30,583 bases of DNA from DATLED01 sp035525495 (GTDB taxonomy: Bacteria; Actinomycetota; Acidimicrobiia; Acidimicrobiales; CADCTF01), in NCBI GenBank assembly GCA_035525495.1, contig DATLED010000023.1:1-30583 (forward strand), read 5' to 3'. Below the pieces are notes generated by a model. That model was not told the DNA's origin. It saw nothing but the letters and a program-made list of their open reading frames with translations, and made no database searches. Positions within the stretch are counted from its first letter, which is position 1. Every line of letters begins with the position of its first letter. This document shows positions 1 to 7,539 of this stretch, in pieces. The translations under genes were made by a program, and so were the position numbers.

Positions 1-58
1 GACGACACAACGCGGCTGCGTCCAGGAGCTCGGCGTTCGGATCGCTCTTGCCCTGCAT
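1..58 (-). CDS. N-terminus of a putative IS1182-family transposase (partial)
   Basis: The minus strand gives an ATG at 58 followed by 18 sense codons that begin MQGKSDPNAELLDAAALC and run off the window edge. Many actinobacterial IS1182/IS5-type transposases begin with MQGK-D-P-x-x-E-LLD, so this is probably the start of a DDE transposase. Only 19 residues are visible, with no catalytic residue among them. If the assignment is right, the element sits about 70 bases upstream of the promoter of the cyclic-nucleotide-binding gene at 195. It could also be an unrelated gene that happens to begin this way. Confidence 0.45.
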   Translation of the reverse strand, partial: MQGKSDPNAELLDAAALCR

Positions 59-127
59 GCCCTCAGTCTGAAGAACCCGCGACCAAATCGCGAGCACCCT
101 CGGCAGATTTGTTCAGCAGTCTCCTAG
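1..127 (-). mobile_element. 5' end of an insertion sequence, probably IS1182-like (partial)
   Basis: Read on the minus strand, the block starts near position 127 with CTAGGAGACTGCTGAACAAA, which resembles an insertion-sequence end. About 50 bases further in, a reading frame opens at 58 and runs out of the window. The rest of the element lies to the left and is not visible. The boundary near 127 is an estimate, because neither the other inverted repeat nor a target duplication can be seen. Family assignment rests on the start of the transposase and the GCTGAACAA-type end, both recalled from IS1182-type elements. Confidence 0.4.
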
Positions 128-152
128 GGGGCGGTGCAGCCCGAGCGTCGGG

Positions 153-158
153 TACCAT
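153..158 (+). promoter_or_regulatory. Candidate -10 element (TACCAT) for the gene at 195
   Basis: TACCAT fits the actinobacterial TANNNT -10 pattern and lies 36 bases before the ATG at 195. That leaves room for a short leader holding the GGGGAGGA ribosome-binding site at 182-189. No convincing -35 box is seen. Confidence 0.35.
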
Positions 159-181
159 GCGTCGCTGTCGAATCAGATCCT

Positions 182-189
182 GGGGAGGA
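182..189 (+). promoter_or_regulatory. Strong ribosome-binding site deciding the start at 195
   Basis: GGGGAGGA ends five bases before the ATG at 195. It is one of few clear Shine-Dalgarno sites in a window where many genes look leaderless, and it supports the 195 start over in-frame alternatives. Confidence 0.7.
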
Positions 190-194
190 ACGAC

Positions 195-620
195 ATGGCA
201 CGGCGGGAAGATGTCCTCGGCTACCTGACACGGACGCCGTTGTTCAGCGCCTGCTCGAAGAAGGACCTGGCGCTCGTCTCGAAGCACTCGGAGCACCTCA
301 AGTTGCCTGCCGGCACGGAGATGACGACCGAAGGGCGGGTGGGATACGAGTTCTACGTGATCGTCGATGGCAAGGCGACGGTCTCGAAGAAGGGGAAGCC
401 GGTGGCCACGCTCGGACCCGGTGATGCCTTCGGTGAGCTCTCGTTGCTCGATCGGGCCCCCCGCAACGCCACCGTCACGGCCGACACCGACATCGATGTC
501 GTGCTCCTCGGTCAGCGCGAGTTCAACGCGCTGCTCGACCTCGTGCCGACGCTGGCCCACAAGTTGCTCGTCGGCCTCGCCCGGCGCATCCACGAGGTCG
601 ACAACGCCGCGGTGAACTAG
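195..620 (+). CDS. Single-domain cyclic-nucleotide-binding (Crp-type CNB) protein
   Basis: This 141-residue protein is almost wholly one CNB domain. The phosphate-binding cassette is intact: GDAFGELSLLDRAPRNATV has the GEL, the RAPR arginine and the following small residues that hold a cyclic nucleotide phosphate. There is no helix-turn-helix or catalytic domain, so it is probably a sensor or regulatory subunit rather than a transcription factor. The start is set by a strong ribosome-binding site. A strong hairpin follows the stop codon. A second CNB protein (18133-19149) and a class III cyclase (16686-17999) lie in the same window, so a cAMP-like ligand is plausible. The ligand and partner are unknown. 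Confidence 0.85.
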   Translation: MARREDVLGYLTRTPLFSACSKKDLALVSKHSEHLKLPAGTEMTTEGRVGYEFYVIVDGKATVSKKGKPVATLGPGDAFGELSLLDRAPRNATVTADTDIDVVLLGQREFNALLDLVPTLAHKLLVGLARRIHEVDNAAVN

Positions 621-624
621 CGGC

Positions 625-649
625 CCGCAGGACGCGTAGCGTCCTGCGG
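625..649 (+). terminator. Strong hairpin between the CNB gene and the epimerase gene
   Basis: CCGCAGGACGC at 625-635 pairs perfectly with 639-649 around a GTA loop, an 11-bp stem. It starts five bases after the stop of the CNB gene and ends one base before the ATG at 651. There is no T-tract. It may end the upstream transcript or mask the start of the next gene. A TAGCGT hexamer (637-642) inside it could serve as a -10 box. Confidence 0.45.
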
Positions 650-650
650 C

Positions 651-1550
651 ATGCGCATCGCCGTCTCGGGCTCGTCGGGTCTCATCGGATCGGCGCTCGT
701 GGCTCGGCTGCGCGACGAGGGGCACACGGTCGTGCGCATCGTCCGGTCAGCCGCCGGCGACGACGGCGTGCGGTGGGACCCGGAGGCGGGGACGATCGAC
801 GCGGCGGGACTTGCCGGCGTCGAGGGCGTCGTCCATCTCGCCGGTGAGGGCCTCGGCGAAAAGCGCTGGTCCCCCGCCCAGAAGCGCAAGATCCTCGAGA
901 GCCGCGTGGGGGGCACATCTCTCCTCGCCACGACGCTCGCCGCCCTCGATCCCAAGCCGTCCGTCCTCGTGTCCGGATCCGCCGTCGGGTACTACGGGCT
1001 GCGCGGGGACGAGGTCCTCACCGAAGGCAGTGGCGCCGGAGACGGCTTCCTCGCCGAGGTCTGCGTCCAGTGGGAAGCGGCGGTCGAGCCGGCGACTGAG
1101 GCTGGCATCCGTACGGTCCTCCTGCGCACCGGCATCGTCCTGGCGCCCAAGGGCGGTGCCTTCGGGAAGCTCCTGCCGCTCTTGAAGCTCGGCCTCGGCG
1201 GCAGGCTCGGCGCCGGTGACCAGTGGTGGAGCTGGATCAGCCTCGAGGACGAGGTCCGCATGATCGTCCACGCCCTCACCGACGCCGCCATCCACGGCCC
1301 GCTCAACGCCACCGCACCGAACCCGGCCCGCAACCGCGACCTCATCAGAGAGGCCGGGAAGGCGGCGGGGCGGCCGACGTTGTTGGCCGTCCCGAAGTTC
1401 GCGCTCGGACTGGTGATGGGCGGCGAACGCACCGAGCAGATGATCTTCGCCGACCAGCGTGCGCTGCCCGCCAAGGCGGAGGCGAACGGTTTCACGTTCA
1501 CGCACCCCGATGTCGGCACGGCGTTGCGGGCCATCCTCGCCAAGCGGTGA
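651..1550 (+). CDS. TIGR01777-family (SDR39U1-like) NAD(P)-dependent epimerase
   Basis: This 299-residue protein has an extended short-chain dehydrogenase fold. The N-terminal Rossmann motif GSSGLIG is at residues 7-13, an SGSAVGYYG segment carries the tyrosine region, and the C-terminal part (about 250-297, with GERTEQMIFADQRALPAKAE) matches the DUF1731 tail typical of the TIGR01777 family. Length and domain order are normal. The substrate is not known for most members. The next gene begins inside the last codons (GTGA overlap), so the flavoprotein is probably translated from the same message. Confidence 0.85.
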   Translation: MRIAVSGSSGLIGSALVARLRDEGHTVVRIVRSAAGDDGVRWDPEAGTIDAAGLAGVEGVVHLAGEGLGEKRWSPAQKRKILESRVGGTSLLATTLAALDPKPSVLVSGSAVGYYGLRGDEVLTEGSGAGDGFLAEVCVQWEAAVEPATEAGIRTVLLRTGIVLAPKGGAFGKLLPLLKLGLGGRLGAGDQWWSWISLEDEVRMIVHALTDAAIHGPLNATAPNPARNRDLIREAGKAAGRPTLLAVPKFALGLVMGGERTEQMIFADQRALPAKAEANGFTFTHPDVGTALRAILAKR

Positions 1551-2770
1551 CCTCGGCCGACGTCGCGGTTGTCGGCGGAGGCCCGGCCGGCGCAGCCGCC
1601 GCCATCGCCCTGGTGCGCGCCGGTCGGTCCGTCGTGCTCGTGGACAAGGCCACGTTCCCACGCGACAAGTGCTGCGGCGACGGTCTCACGACCGGTGCCC
1701 TCCGACGGTACGAGGCCCTTGGACTCGATCCGGGCGACGTCCCGAGCTGGCAGGTCGTCCACGACGTCTTCGTCCGCTCGCCGTCCGGCCGGGAGGTCCG
1801 CTTCCCCCTCCCCCTCGACGCCGGCACCTACGCGGCCGTCGCGAGACGCGTGGATCTCGACGCCGCCTTCGTCGAAGTCGCCCGACGTGCAGGAGTAGAC
1901 GTTCGCGAGGGGCACGCCGTCGAGGGCGCCACGGTGCTCGGCGACCGCGTCCGGCTCGACGTCGACGGCTTCGGCCCTCTCGAAGCTCGCTACGTCGTGG
2001 CCGCCGACGGCATGTGGTCGCCGCTGCGCAAGGCGCTCCGGGCCGACACCCCCGGCTATCTCGGTGAGTGGCATGCCTTCCGCCAGTACTTCACCGACGT
2101 CGGCCCGGCGGCCGCGTCACAGCTCTGGGTCTGGTTCGAACCTGACCTCCTCCCCGGCTACGCGTGGTCGTTCCCGTTGCCCGGCGGCCGCGCCAACGTG
2201 GGCTACGGGATCCAGCGCGCGCCCGGCGCGCCGACGAAGTCGATGAAGGCGCAGTGGCCCGACCTCCTGCGCCGGCCACACATCGCCGACGTCCTCGGAC
2301 CCGCTGCCCAGCCGGAGTCGCCGCACAAGGCCTGGCCGATCCCGGCCTGCATCGACGACGTCGCCCTCAGCGCGGGTGGAGGCCGCGTGCTGTTCGTCGG
2401 CGACGCCGCACGGGCCACCGATCCGATGACCGGGGAGGGCATCGGCCAAGCCCTCGAGACGGGCGTGCTCGCGGCGGACGCCATCGTCGCCGCGGGCTCC
2501 TCCCGACCCACCGACGCCGCCGAGCGCTACATCGCCGCCGTGCAGCGGACGCTCGCCGTCGACCACAAGCTGGCGGCACTGCTCACGCGCGCCCTCCGCC
2601 ACCGCAAGGGCGCGCGGGCGGCGGTCCGCATCGCCGGCTCGTCCGACTGGACGCGCCGCAACTTCGGACGCTGGCTCTTCGAGGACTACCCCCGCGCCGT
2701 GCTCGCCACCCCGGCGCGCTGGCACCGCGGGATGCTCACCGGTCCGGGCGCCTTTCGGCGGATCAGTTGA
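1547..2770 (+). CDS. Geranylgeranyl-reductase-type FAD-dependent oxidoreductase
   Basis: The GTG at 1547 overlaps the previous stop by 4 bp and gives a 407-residue protein. FAD binding is shown by VVGGGPAGAAAA (GGGPAG at 10-15), by the acidic end of beta 2 (VLVDKATFPRDKCCGDG) and by the GDAARATDP segment near 285-293 that contacts the flavin phosphates. This is the layout of the GGR subgroup of FAD monooxygenase-like enzymes, which reduce isoprenoid double bonds in menaquinone or lipid side chains; some relatives are hydroxylases. The substrate cannot be read from sequence. The 3' end overlaps the convergent acyl-CoA ligase gene by 8 bp. Confidence 0.85.
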   Translation: MTSADVAVVGGGPAGAAAAIALVRAGRSVVLVDKATFPRDKCCGDGLTTGALRRYEALGLDPGDVPSWQVVHDVFVRSPSGREVRFPLPLDAGTYAAVARRVDLDAAFVEVARRAGVDVREGHAVEGATVLGDRVRLDVDGFGPLEARYVVAADGMWSPLRKALRADTPGYLGEWHAFRQYFTDVGPAAASQLWVWFEPDLLPGYAWSFPLPGGRANVGYGIQRAPGAPTKSMKAQWPDLLRRPHIADVLGPAAQPESPHKAWPIPACIDDVALSAGGGRVLFVGDAARATDPMTGEGIGQALETGVLAADAIVAAGSSRPTDAAERYIAAVQRTLAVDHKLAALLTRALRHRKGARAAVRIAGSSDWTRRNFGRWLFEDYPRAVLATPARWHRGMLTGPGAFRRIS

Positions 2771-4316
2771 TCCTTCGCTCCCGATCGGCCCAGTACGGCT
2801 CCCGCAGCTCCCGCTTCAGGATCTTGCCCGATGGGTTGCGCGGCAGGGCGTCGACGAACGAAACGGATTTCGGGCACTTGAAGCCCGCGAGGCGCTCGCG
2901 CGCGAAGGCGATGAGCTCCTGCGGCGAGGGGTCGGCACCCACGACCTTGACGACGACGGCGTGCACGGCCTCTCCCCACCGTTCGTCGGGGATGCCGACC
3001 ACACCGACGTCCGCAACGTCGGGATGGGCCATCAGGGCGTTCTCGACCTCGGCCGGGTAGACGTTCTCACCGCCGCTCACGATCATGTCCTTCACGCGGT
3101 CGTGGAGGTAGAGGTAGCCATCCTTCCAGTAGCCGGCGTCGCCCGTCCTGAACCAACCGTCGGGGGTGATCGCCGCGGCGGTCTCGTCGGGCTTGTTCCA
3201 GTAGCCCTTCATGACCTGGACCGACTTCACCCAGAGCTCACCTACCCCACCGTCGGCGACGTCGTCGCCGTCCTCGCCGACCACCCGCACCTGCACCCAC
3301 GGATAGGGCTTGCCGCACGACCGGAGCAGCTCGGGGCGTCCGTCGGGATCGTGGTCGACGGCGTCGAGCTGGACGATGGCGCCGGTCGTCTCGGTCAGTC
3401 CGTAGAGCTGGACGAAGTGGCACCCGAACGCCGCCATCGCCCCGCGGAGGATCTTCTCGGTGATCGGCGACGCGCCGTAGGCGACGAGCTGCAGCCGAGT
3501 GACGTCGGTGCTCGCCAGCTCGGGGTTCGCGAGGAGGAACTGGAGGACCGCGGGGACGAAGAAGGCGTGGGTGATCCCGTGCTCGCCGAGTGCCGTCACG
3601 ATCGCCGCTGGGTTCACTTCGGAGTGGAGGACGGACGTGGCGGCCAACGCCATCCCCACGAGCGACCAACCGCTGCCCGCGATGTGGAACACCGGCATGA
3701 CGACGATCGAGACCGAGTCCTCCGAGAAGCCGAGCGTCGGTGCCACCTCGTCGATGAACGTGAAGAGGTTCCGGTTGGTGAGCATCACGCCCTTGGGGAG
3801 CCCGGTGGTGCCCGACGTGTAGAGCTGGAGACAGACGTCGTCGGGCTCGGCGACGACGCCGGGATCGGCGGGCTCGTGACCCATCAGCCACGCCTCGTAC
3901 GCGTCGTGCGACGCCGACTCGCCGCAGACGACGATGCGCTCGACGGTCGTGAGGTCGGCCTCGATCTTCTCGAGGTGGCTGACGAAGTCGGGACCGACGA
4001 AGAGCACCTTGGCCTGCGCGTCGTTGACGATCTGTGCCATCTCCGGAGGCGCCAGGCGCCAGTTCACATCGACCGTGACGGCGTTGAGCTTCGCCGCGCC
4101 GAAGAGGATCTCGTAGTACTCGACCGTGTTCTTGTCGATGCGGGCCACGCGATCTTCGGCGCGCACGCCGGCGGCGGCGAGCCCGGCGGCCATGCGGCTC
4201 GACCGCTCGTCGAGCTCGGCCCAGGTGATCGTGCGAGCCGGGTGGATGATGGCGACGCGATCGGGCCGCTCCGTCCCGTGCTGCCGGACGATCGCCGCGA
4301 TGTTGGTGACTCCCAC
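2763..4316 (-). CDS. Acyl-CoA ligase (AMP-forming, FadD type)
   Basis: This 517-residue ANL-superfamily enzyme activates a carboxylic acid through an acyl-adenylate to its CoA thioester. The ATP-binding loop YTSGTTGLPKG lies at about 166-176, the hinge region YLYLHDRVKDMIVSGGENVYP follows, and the catalytic lysine sits in the C-terminal NPSGKILKREL motif. The GTG start at 4316 has a good ribosome-binding site (GAGGGGGA) four bases upstream. It lies 12 bp downstream of the acyl-CoA dehydrogenase gene, so the two probably form one operon that activates and then dehydrogenates the same acyl chain. Chain type is not determined. Confidence 0.9.
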   Translation of the reverse strand: MGVTNIAAIVRQHGTERPDRVAIIHPARTITWAELDERSSRMAAGLAAAGVRAEDRVARIDKNTVEYYEILFGAAKLNAVTVDVNWRLAPPEMAQIVNDAQAKVLFVGPDFVSHLEKIEADLTTVERIVVCGESASHDAYEAWLMGHEPADPGVVAEPDDVCLQLYTSGTTGLPKGVMLTNRNLFTFIDEVAPTLGFSEDSVSIVVMPVFHIAGSGWSLVGMALAATSVLHSEVNPAAIVTALGEHGITHAFFVPAVLQFLLANPELASTDVTRLQLVAYGASPITEKILRGAMAAFGCHFVQLYGLTETTGAIVQLDAVDHDPDGRPELLRSCGKPYPWVQVRVVGEDGDDVADGGVGELWVKSVQVMKGYWNKPDETAAAITPDGWFRTGDAGYWKDGYLYLHDRVKDMIVSGGENVYPAEVENALMAHPDVADVGVVGIPDERWGEAVHAVVVKVVGADPSPQELIAFARERLAGFKCPKSVSFVDALPRNPSGKILKRELREPYWADRERRIN

Positions 4317-4328
4317 CGTTCCCCCTCG

Positions 4329-5489
4329 TTACGAGGTGCGACCCGACTTGGCTCGCGCCTCGGTCCAAGTCTGGCCCGCTTCGACGTCGATGTCATGGGG
4401 CAGGCCAAGCACCCGCTCGCCGACGATGTTGCGCTGGACCTCGGAGGTGCCGCCGCCGACGGTGAGCGCGGGTGCGAACAGGAACCCGTAGTGCCACATG
4501 CCCGGCGGTTGCGTGAGCATGCCGTGGGCGCCCGCGAGGTCCTTGGCGGCGCCCATGATGTGCTGCCCGTGCTCGTCGGCGAGCGCCTTGCGGACCGATG
4601 CTTCGGGTCCCGGCGGCTTGCCCTTGATGGCGGCACTGACCGTGCGGAGTCGGATCAGGCGCAGGACCTCCGCCTCGGTGTGGACGGCGGCGAGTCGCTG
4701 GCGCACGAGCGGATCCGAGCCGTCGCCGAACGTGCCCCGCTTGACCTCGTCGATGAGGTCGCCGGCGGTCGGACCCCGCCCCCAGAGCGCGCCCTCACCC
4801 GACAGCGACACCCGCTCGTTGCCGAGCGTGACCTTGGCGAGGCCCCACCCCTCGTGCTCCATGCCGACGAGGTTCTCGGCGGGCAAGCGGACCTCGTCGA
4901 AGAACACCTCGTTGAACGTGTGCGCGCCCGTCATCTCGATGATCGGACGCACCTCGATGCCGGGCAGGTCCATCGGGCAGATGAAGTAGGAGACGCCCTT
5001 GTGCTTCGGCGCGTCCGGGTTGGTGCGGGCGATGAGGATGCCGAACTTGGCGACGTGGCCGAGTGACGTCCAGATCTTCTGACCGCTCACCACGTAGGTC
5101 TCGCCGTCCTTGATGGCGCGAGTGGACAGATTGGCCAGATCCGACCCGGCGCCGGGCTCGCTGAAGAGCTGGCACCAGATCTCCTCGCCGGCGAGCAGCG
5201 GCCAGATGTACCGGTCCTTCTGCTCCTGCGTGCCCGCGTGGATGATCGTCGGGCCCGCCCAACCGATGCCGATCACGTTGCCGGGACGGGACACGCGGGC
5301 GCGGCGCAGCTCGTCGTCGATGATCAGCTGGTGGACGGGGTCGGCGTCCTTGCCGTAGGGCGCAGGCCAGTGGGGCACGACGTAGCCGGCCTTGGCCAGC
5401 TCCATCCCGGTCGGTTTCGGGTTGGCAGCGAGCCACTCCCGGACCTCGGTTCGTCGGGGGTCGTCCTCGCCGGGCAGCTCGAAGTCCAT
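4329..5489 (-). CDS. Acyl-CoA dehydrogenase (FadE type)
   Basis: This 386-residue flavoenzyme catalyses alpha,beta-dehydrogenation of an acyl-CoA. The central FAD and substrate region is clear (CQLFSEPGAGSDLANL, then GQKIWTSLGHVA). A FNEVFFDEVRLPAENLVG segment begins the C-terminal helical domain, and the tail TVGGGTSEVQRNIVGERVLGLP is the usual FAD-contact signature. It belongs to the actinobacterial FadE paralogs often paired with an acyl-CoA ligase, as here. The start ATG at 5489 lies six bases after a TAGATT hexamer, which points to leaderless transcription. Confidence 0.9.
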   Translation of the reverse strand: MDFELPGEDDPRRTEVREWLAANPKPTGMELAKAGYVVPHWPAPYGKDADPVHQLIIDDELRRARVSRPGNVIGIGWAGPTIIHAGTQEQKDRYIWPLLAGEEIWCQLFSEPGAGSDLANLSTRAIKDGETYVVSGQKIWTSLGHVAKFGILIARTNPDAPKHKGVSYFICPMDLPGIEVRPIIEMTGAHTFNEVFFDEVRLPAENLVGMEHEGWGLAKVTLGNERVSLSGEGALWGRGPTAGDLIDEVKRGTFGDGSDPLVRQRLAAVHTEAEVLRLIRLRTVSAAIKGKPPGPEASVRKALADEHGQHIMGAAKDLAGAHGMLTQPPGMWHYGFLFAPALTVGGGTSEVQRNIVGERVLGLPHDIDVEAGQTWTEARAKSGRTS

Positions 5490-5495
5490 GCGGCG

Positions 5496-5505
5496 AATCT
5501 ACGCT
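5496..5505. promoter_or_regulatory. Divergent overlapping -10 elements
   Basis: Only 24 bases separate the starts at 5489 (minus) and 5514 (plus). TAGATT on the minus strand (5501 to 5496) lies 6 bases from its ATG, and TACGCT on the plus strand (5500-5505) lies 8 bases from its ATG. Both fit leaderless actinobacterial promoters and they share two base pairs, so firing in one direction should hinder the other. Confidence 0.5.
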
Positions 5506-5513
5506 TCCGCACC

Positions 5514-6665
5514 ATGAGCGAGATCGAGGGGTTGCCCCGCACGACGAAGGTTCTCAACGACGGCATCGCCGCGGGGCTGCACCTCGGCGCGCAGGTGTAC
5601 GTCGCGGTCGACGGGAAGGTCGTGGGCGAAGGGGCGCTGGGCGAGGCGCGGGCGGGTTTTCCGATGACGCCGGAGCACCTCGTCATCTGGTGGTCCATGA
5701 CGAAGGCGACGGTCGCCGTGTCCGTCGCGCAGCAGTGGGAGCGGGGCAACCTCGACCTCGACGCGACCGTGGCGTCGTACGTGCCCGAGTTCGGCGTCGG
5801 GGGCAAGGAGCGGATCACGCTGCGGCACTGCCTCACCCACACCGGCGGGTTCCGGGGCGGCGACGGCGTCATCTCGCAGGCGAAGGATCCGATCGAGAAC
5901 TGGGACGAGGTCATCGCCGGCATCTGCGCCGTCCCGCTCGACGACGGCTGGGTCCCGGGTGAGACGGCGGGCTACCACCTGCTGGCGGGGATGACGATGC
6001 TCGCCGAGGTCATCCGCCGCGTCGACGGGCGGTTCTACTCGCAGTACGTGCGCGACGAGGTGTTCGTGCCTCTCGGGATGGACGACTGCTGGGTGGGCAT
6101 GCCGGTCGAGCGGTTCGAGGCGTACGGCGACCTCGTGGGGACGATGCACCACACGGCCGGCGACGCACCGCTGGCGCTCGACCGCCTCGACAGCTTGGGC
6201 TCGCTGACGCGCTGCTCTCCCGGCGGCGGTGGGCGCGGTCCGATGCGCCAGCTGGCGCGCCTCTACGAGGCGCTCCGCGGCGGCGGCGAGCTCGAAGGCA
6301 TGCGGGTGCTCGGTGCCCAGACGGTCGAGGCGATCTCGGCGCGTCATCGCACCGAGCGGTTCGACAAGACCTTCGGCATCGTGTGCGACTGGGGGCTCGG
6401 GTTCGGCATCGACTCCTCGTCCCACGGTCGGCACTCGTCGCGGCGGGTGTTCGGGCACGGGGGCGCGCAATCGTCGATGGCCTACTGCGACCCCGGGTTC
6501 GGTCTCGTGGTCGCCATGCAGACGAACGGGATGCCGGGGACCGAGAAGCACTACCGACGGATGTCCGCCGTGTCCGACGCCATCTACGAGGACGCCGGCC
6601 TCGCCTCGCCCGACGACCGCGGGCGCGAAAAGGCGCACCCGACAGAGGGCTCCGTCAGCGCGTGA
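5514..6665 (+). CDS. Serine hydrolase of the beta-lactamase / class C penicillin-binding fold
   Basis: The 383-residue protein carries the catalytic tetrad signature SMTK (Ser61-Lys64), a Tyr154 in GETAGYHLL at the YxN/YHx position, and an HGG triad (about 315-317, FGHGGAQSS) in place of KTG. This is the pattern of EstB/LovD-like esterases and acyltransferases rather than of true beta-lactamases. No signal peptide is visible, so it is probably cytoplasmic. A methyltransferase gene overlaps its last codons by 4 bp. The neighbouring acyl-CoA genes suggest an ester or lipid substrate, but this is inference. Confidence 0.85.
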   Translation: MSEIEGLPRTTKVLNDGIAAGLHLGAQVYVAVDGKVVGEGALGEARAGFPMTPEHLVIWWSMTKATVAVSVAQQWERGNLDLDATVASYVPEFGVGGKERITLRHCLTHTGGFRGGDGVISQAKDPIENWDEVIAGICAVPLDDGWVPGETAGYHLLAGMTMLAEVIRRVDGRFYSQYVRDEVFVPLGMDDCWVGMPVERFEAYGDLVGTMHHTAGDAPLALDRLDSLGSLTRCSPGGGGRGPMRQLARLYEALRGGGELEGMRVLGAQTVEAISARHRTERFDKTFGIVCDWGLGFGIDSSSHGRHSSRRVFGHGGAQSSMAYCDPGFGLVVAMQTNGMPGTEKHYRRMSAVSDAIYEDAGLASPDDRGREKAHPTEGSVSA

Positions 6666-7474
6666 GCGATCCGCTGGCCGATCGCCAGCGGCTGCGGTCG
6701 GCCGCCTACGTCGACGACACCAAGCTCGCCGCTCGCCAGGCGATCTACCGGTTCGCGGAGCGGCCGTGGCCCTCGGACGGCGGCCGCGTCCTCGGCGCGG
6801 TCACCTTGCGGGGCGACGAGGTCGTCGTCGACGTCGGCTGCGGAAACGGCAACGACATCCGTGACCTGCAGCGCTCTGGGTTCGGGGGGACGATCCTGGG
6901 CCTCGACCTTTCCGTCGGGATGCTCGCGACGGTGGCGCCACTCGGAGTGCCGCTCGCCAACGCCGATGCGGCGACGCTGCCGCTGCGGGAGGGGGCCGCT
7001 GACGTCGCGCTGGCGATGCACATGCTCTACCACTGCCCCGACATCGCGGCGACGGTGGCCGAGCTCCGACGGGTCGTGCGTCGCGACGGGACCCTCGTCG
7101 TGTCGACGAACTCCCGCGCGCACTTCCACGAGCTTCGGGCGCACTGGACGGCGTCGCTGTCCGAGGCGTCGGGGATCGCCATCGACCCGTGGCAGTCGGC
7201 GGCCGAGCGGTTCTCGCTCGAGGACGCGCCCGCGGTCCTCGCCGCGTCGTTCGAGGACGTGCGACTGGAGCGCACCGACAACCGCTTGCTGGTTCCTTCG
7301 GTCGAGCCGGTGGTGGCCTACGTCGAGAGCACCCGCGACCTGTCCGGCCACGACGTCACGGACGAGGTGTGGGCCGCGGCCATCGAGCTCCTCCGAGCGC
7401 AGGTCGAGTCCGTCATCGCCGAGGACGGAGCTCTTGAGCTCACGGTCGTCAAGGGTGTCCTCGTCGCCCGCTGA
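6662..7474 (+). CDS. Class I SAM-dependent methyltransferase
   Basis: The GTG at 6662 overlaps the hydrolase stop (GTGA), giving 270 residues. Motif I, VVVDVGCGNGND (about 54-65), binds S-adenosylmethionine. LGLDLSVGML follows as the acidic loop, then a methyltransferase type 11 core with ALAMHMLYHCPD and LRRVVRRDGTLVVST. The target is not identifiable. The overlap means it is co-translated with the beta-lactamase-fold hydrolase. A long hairpin lies just after the stop codon. Confidence 0.85.
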   Translation: MSDPLADRQRLRSAAYVDDTKLAARQAIYRFAERPWPSDGGRVLGAVTLRGDEVVVDVGCGNGNDIRDLQRSGFGGTILGLDLSVGMLATVAPLGVPLANADAATLPLREGAADVALAMHMLYHCPDIAATVAELRRVVRRDGTLVVSTNSRAHFHELRAHWTASLSEASGIAIDPWQSAAERFSLEDAPAVLAASFEDVRLERTDNRLLVPSVEPVVAYVESTRDLSGHDVTDEVWAAAIELLRAQVESVIAEDGALELTVVKGVLVAR

Positions 7475-7482
7475 TCCCGTTG

Positions 7483-7539
7483 TCCACGCAATTGGGCGCG
7501 CTGAGTTCGTCCTTGCGAACTGAGCGCGCCCAACGTGGA
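7483..7539. terminator. Long palindromic terminator, copy 1 of a repeated hairpin
   Basis: Bases 7492-7509 pair with 7516-7533 (17 of 18 positions) around a 6-base loop. An outer 6-bp stem (7483-7488 with 7534-7539) extends it past a 3-base bulge. It fills the gap between two convergent genes and touches the stop codon of the dehydrogenase at 7540. Its minus-strand arm TTGGGCGCGCTCAGTTCG is identical to that of the hairpin at 20453-20500. There is no T-tract, which is common for actinobacterial terminators. Confidence 0.75.

Noticed and set aside
2961..5066. A 701-codon open frame on the plus strand
   Set aside because: It runs antisense to the acyl-CoA ligase and dehydrogenase genes, whose motifs are complete. 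Its sequence is Val/Asp/Arg/Leu-rich with no domain, as expected for a GC-rich shadow frame.
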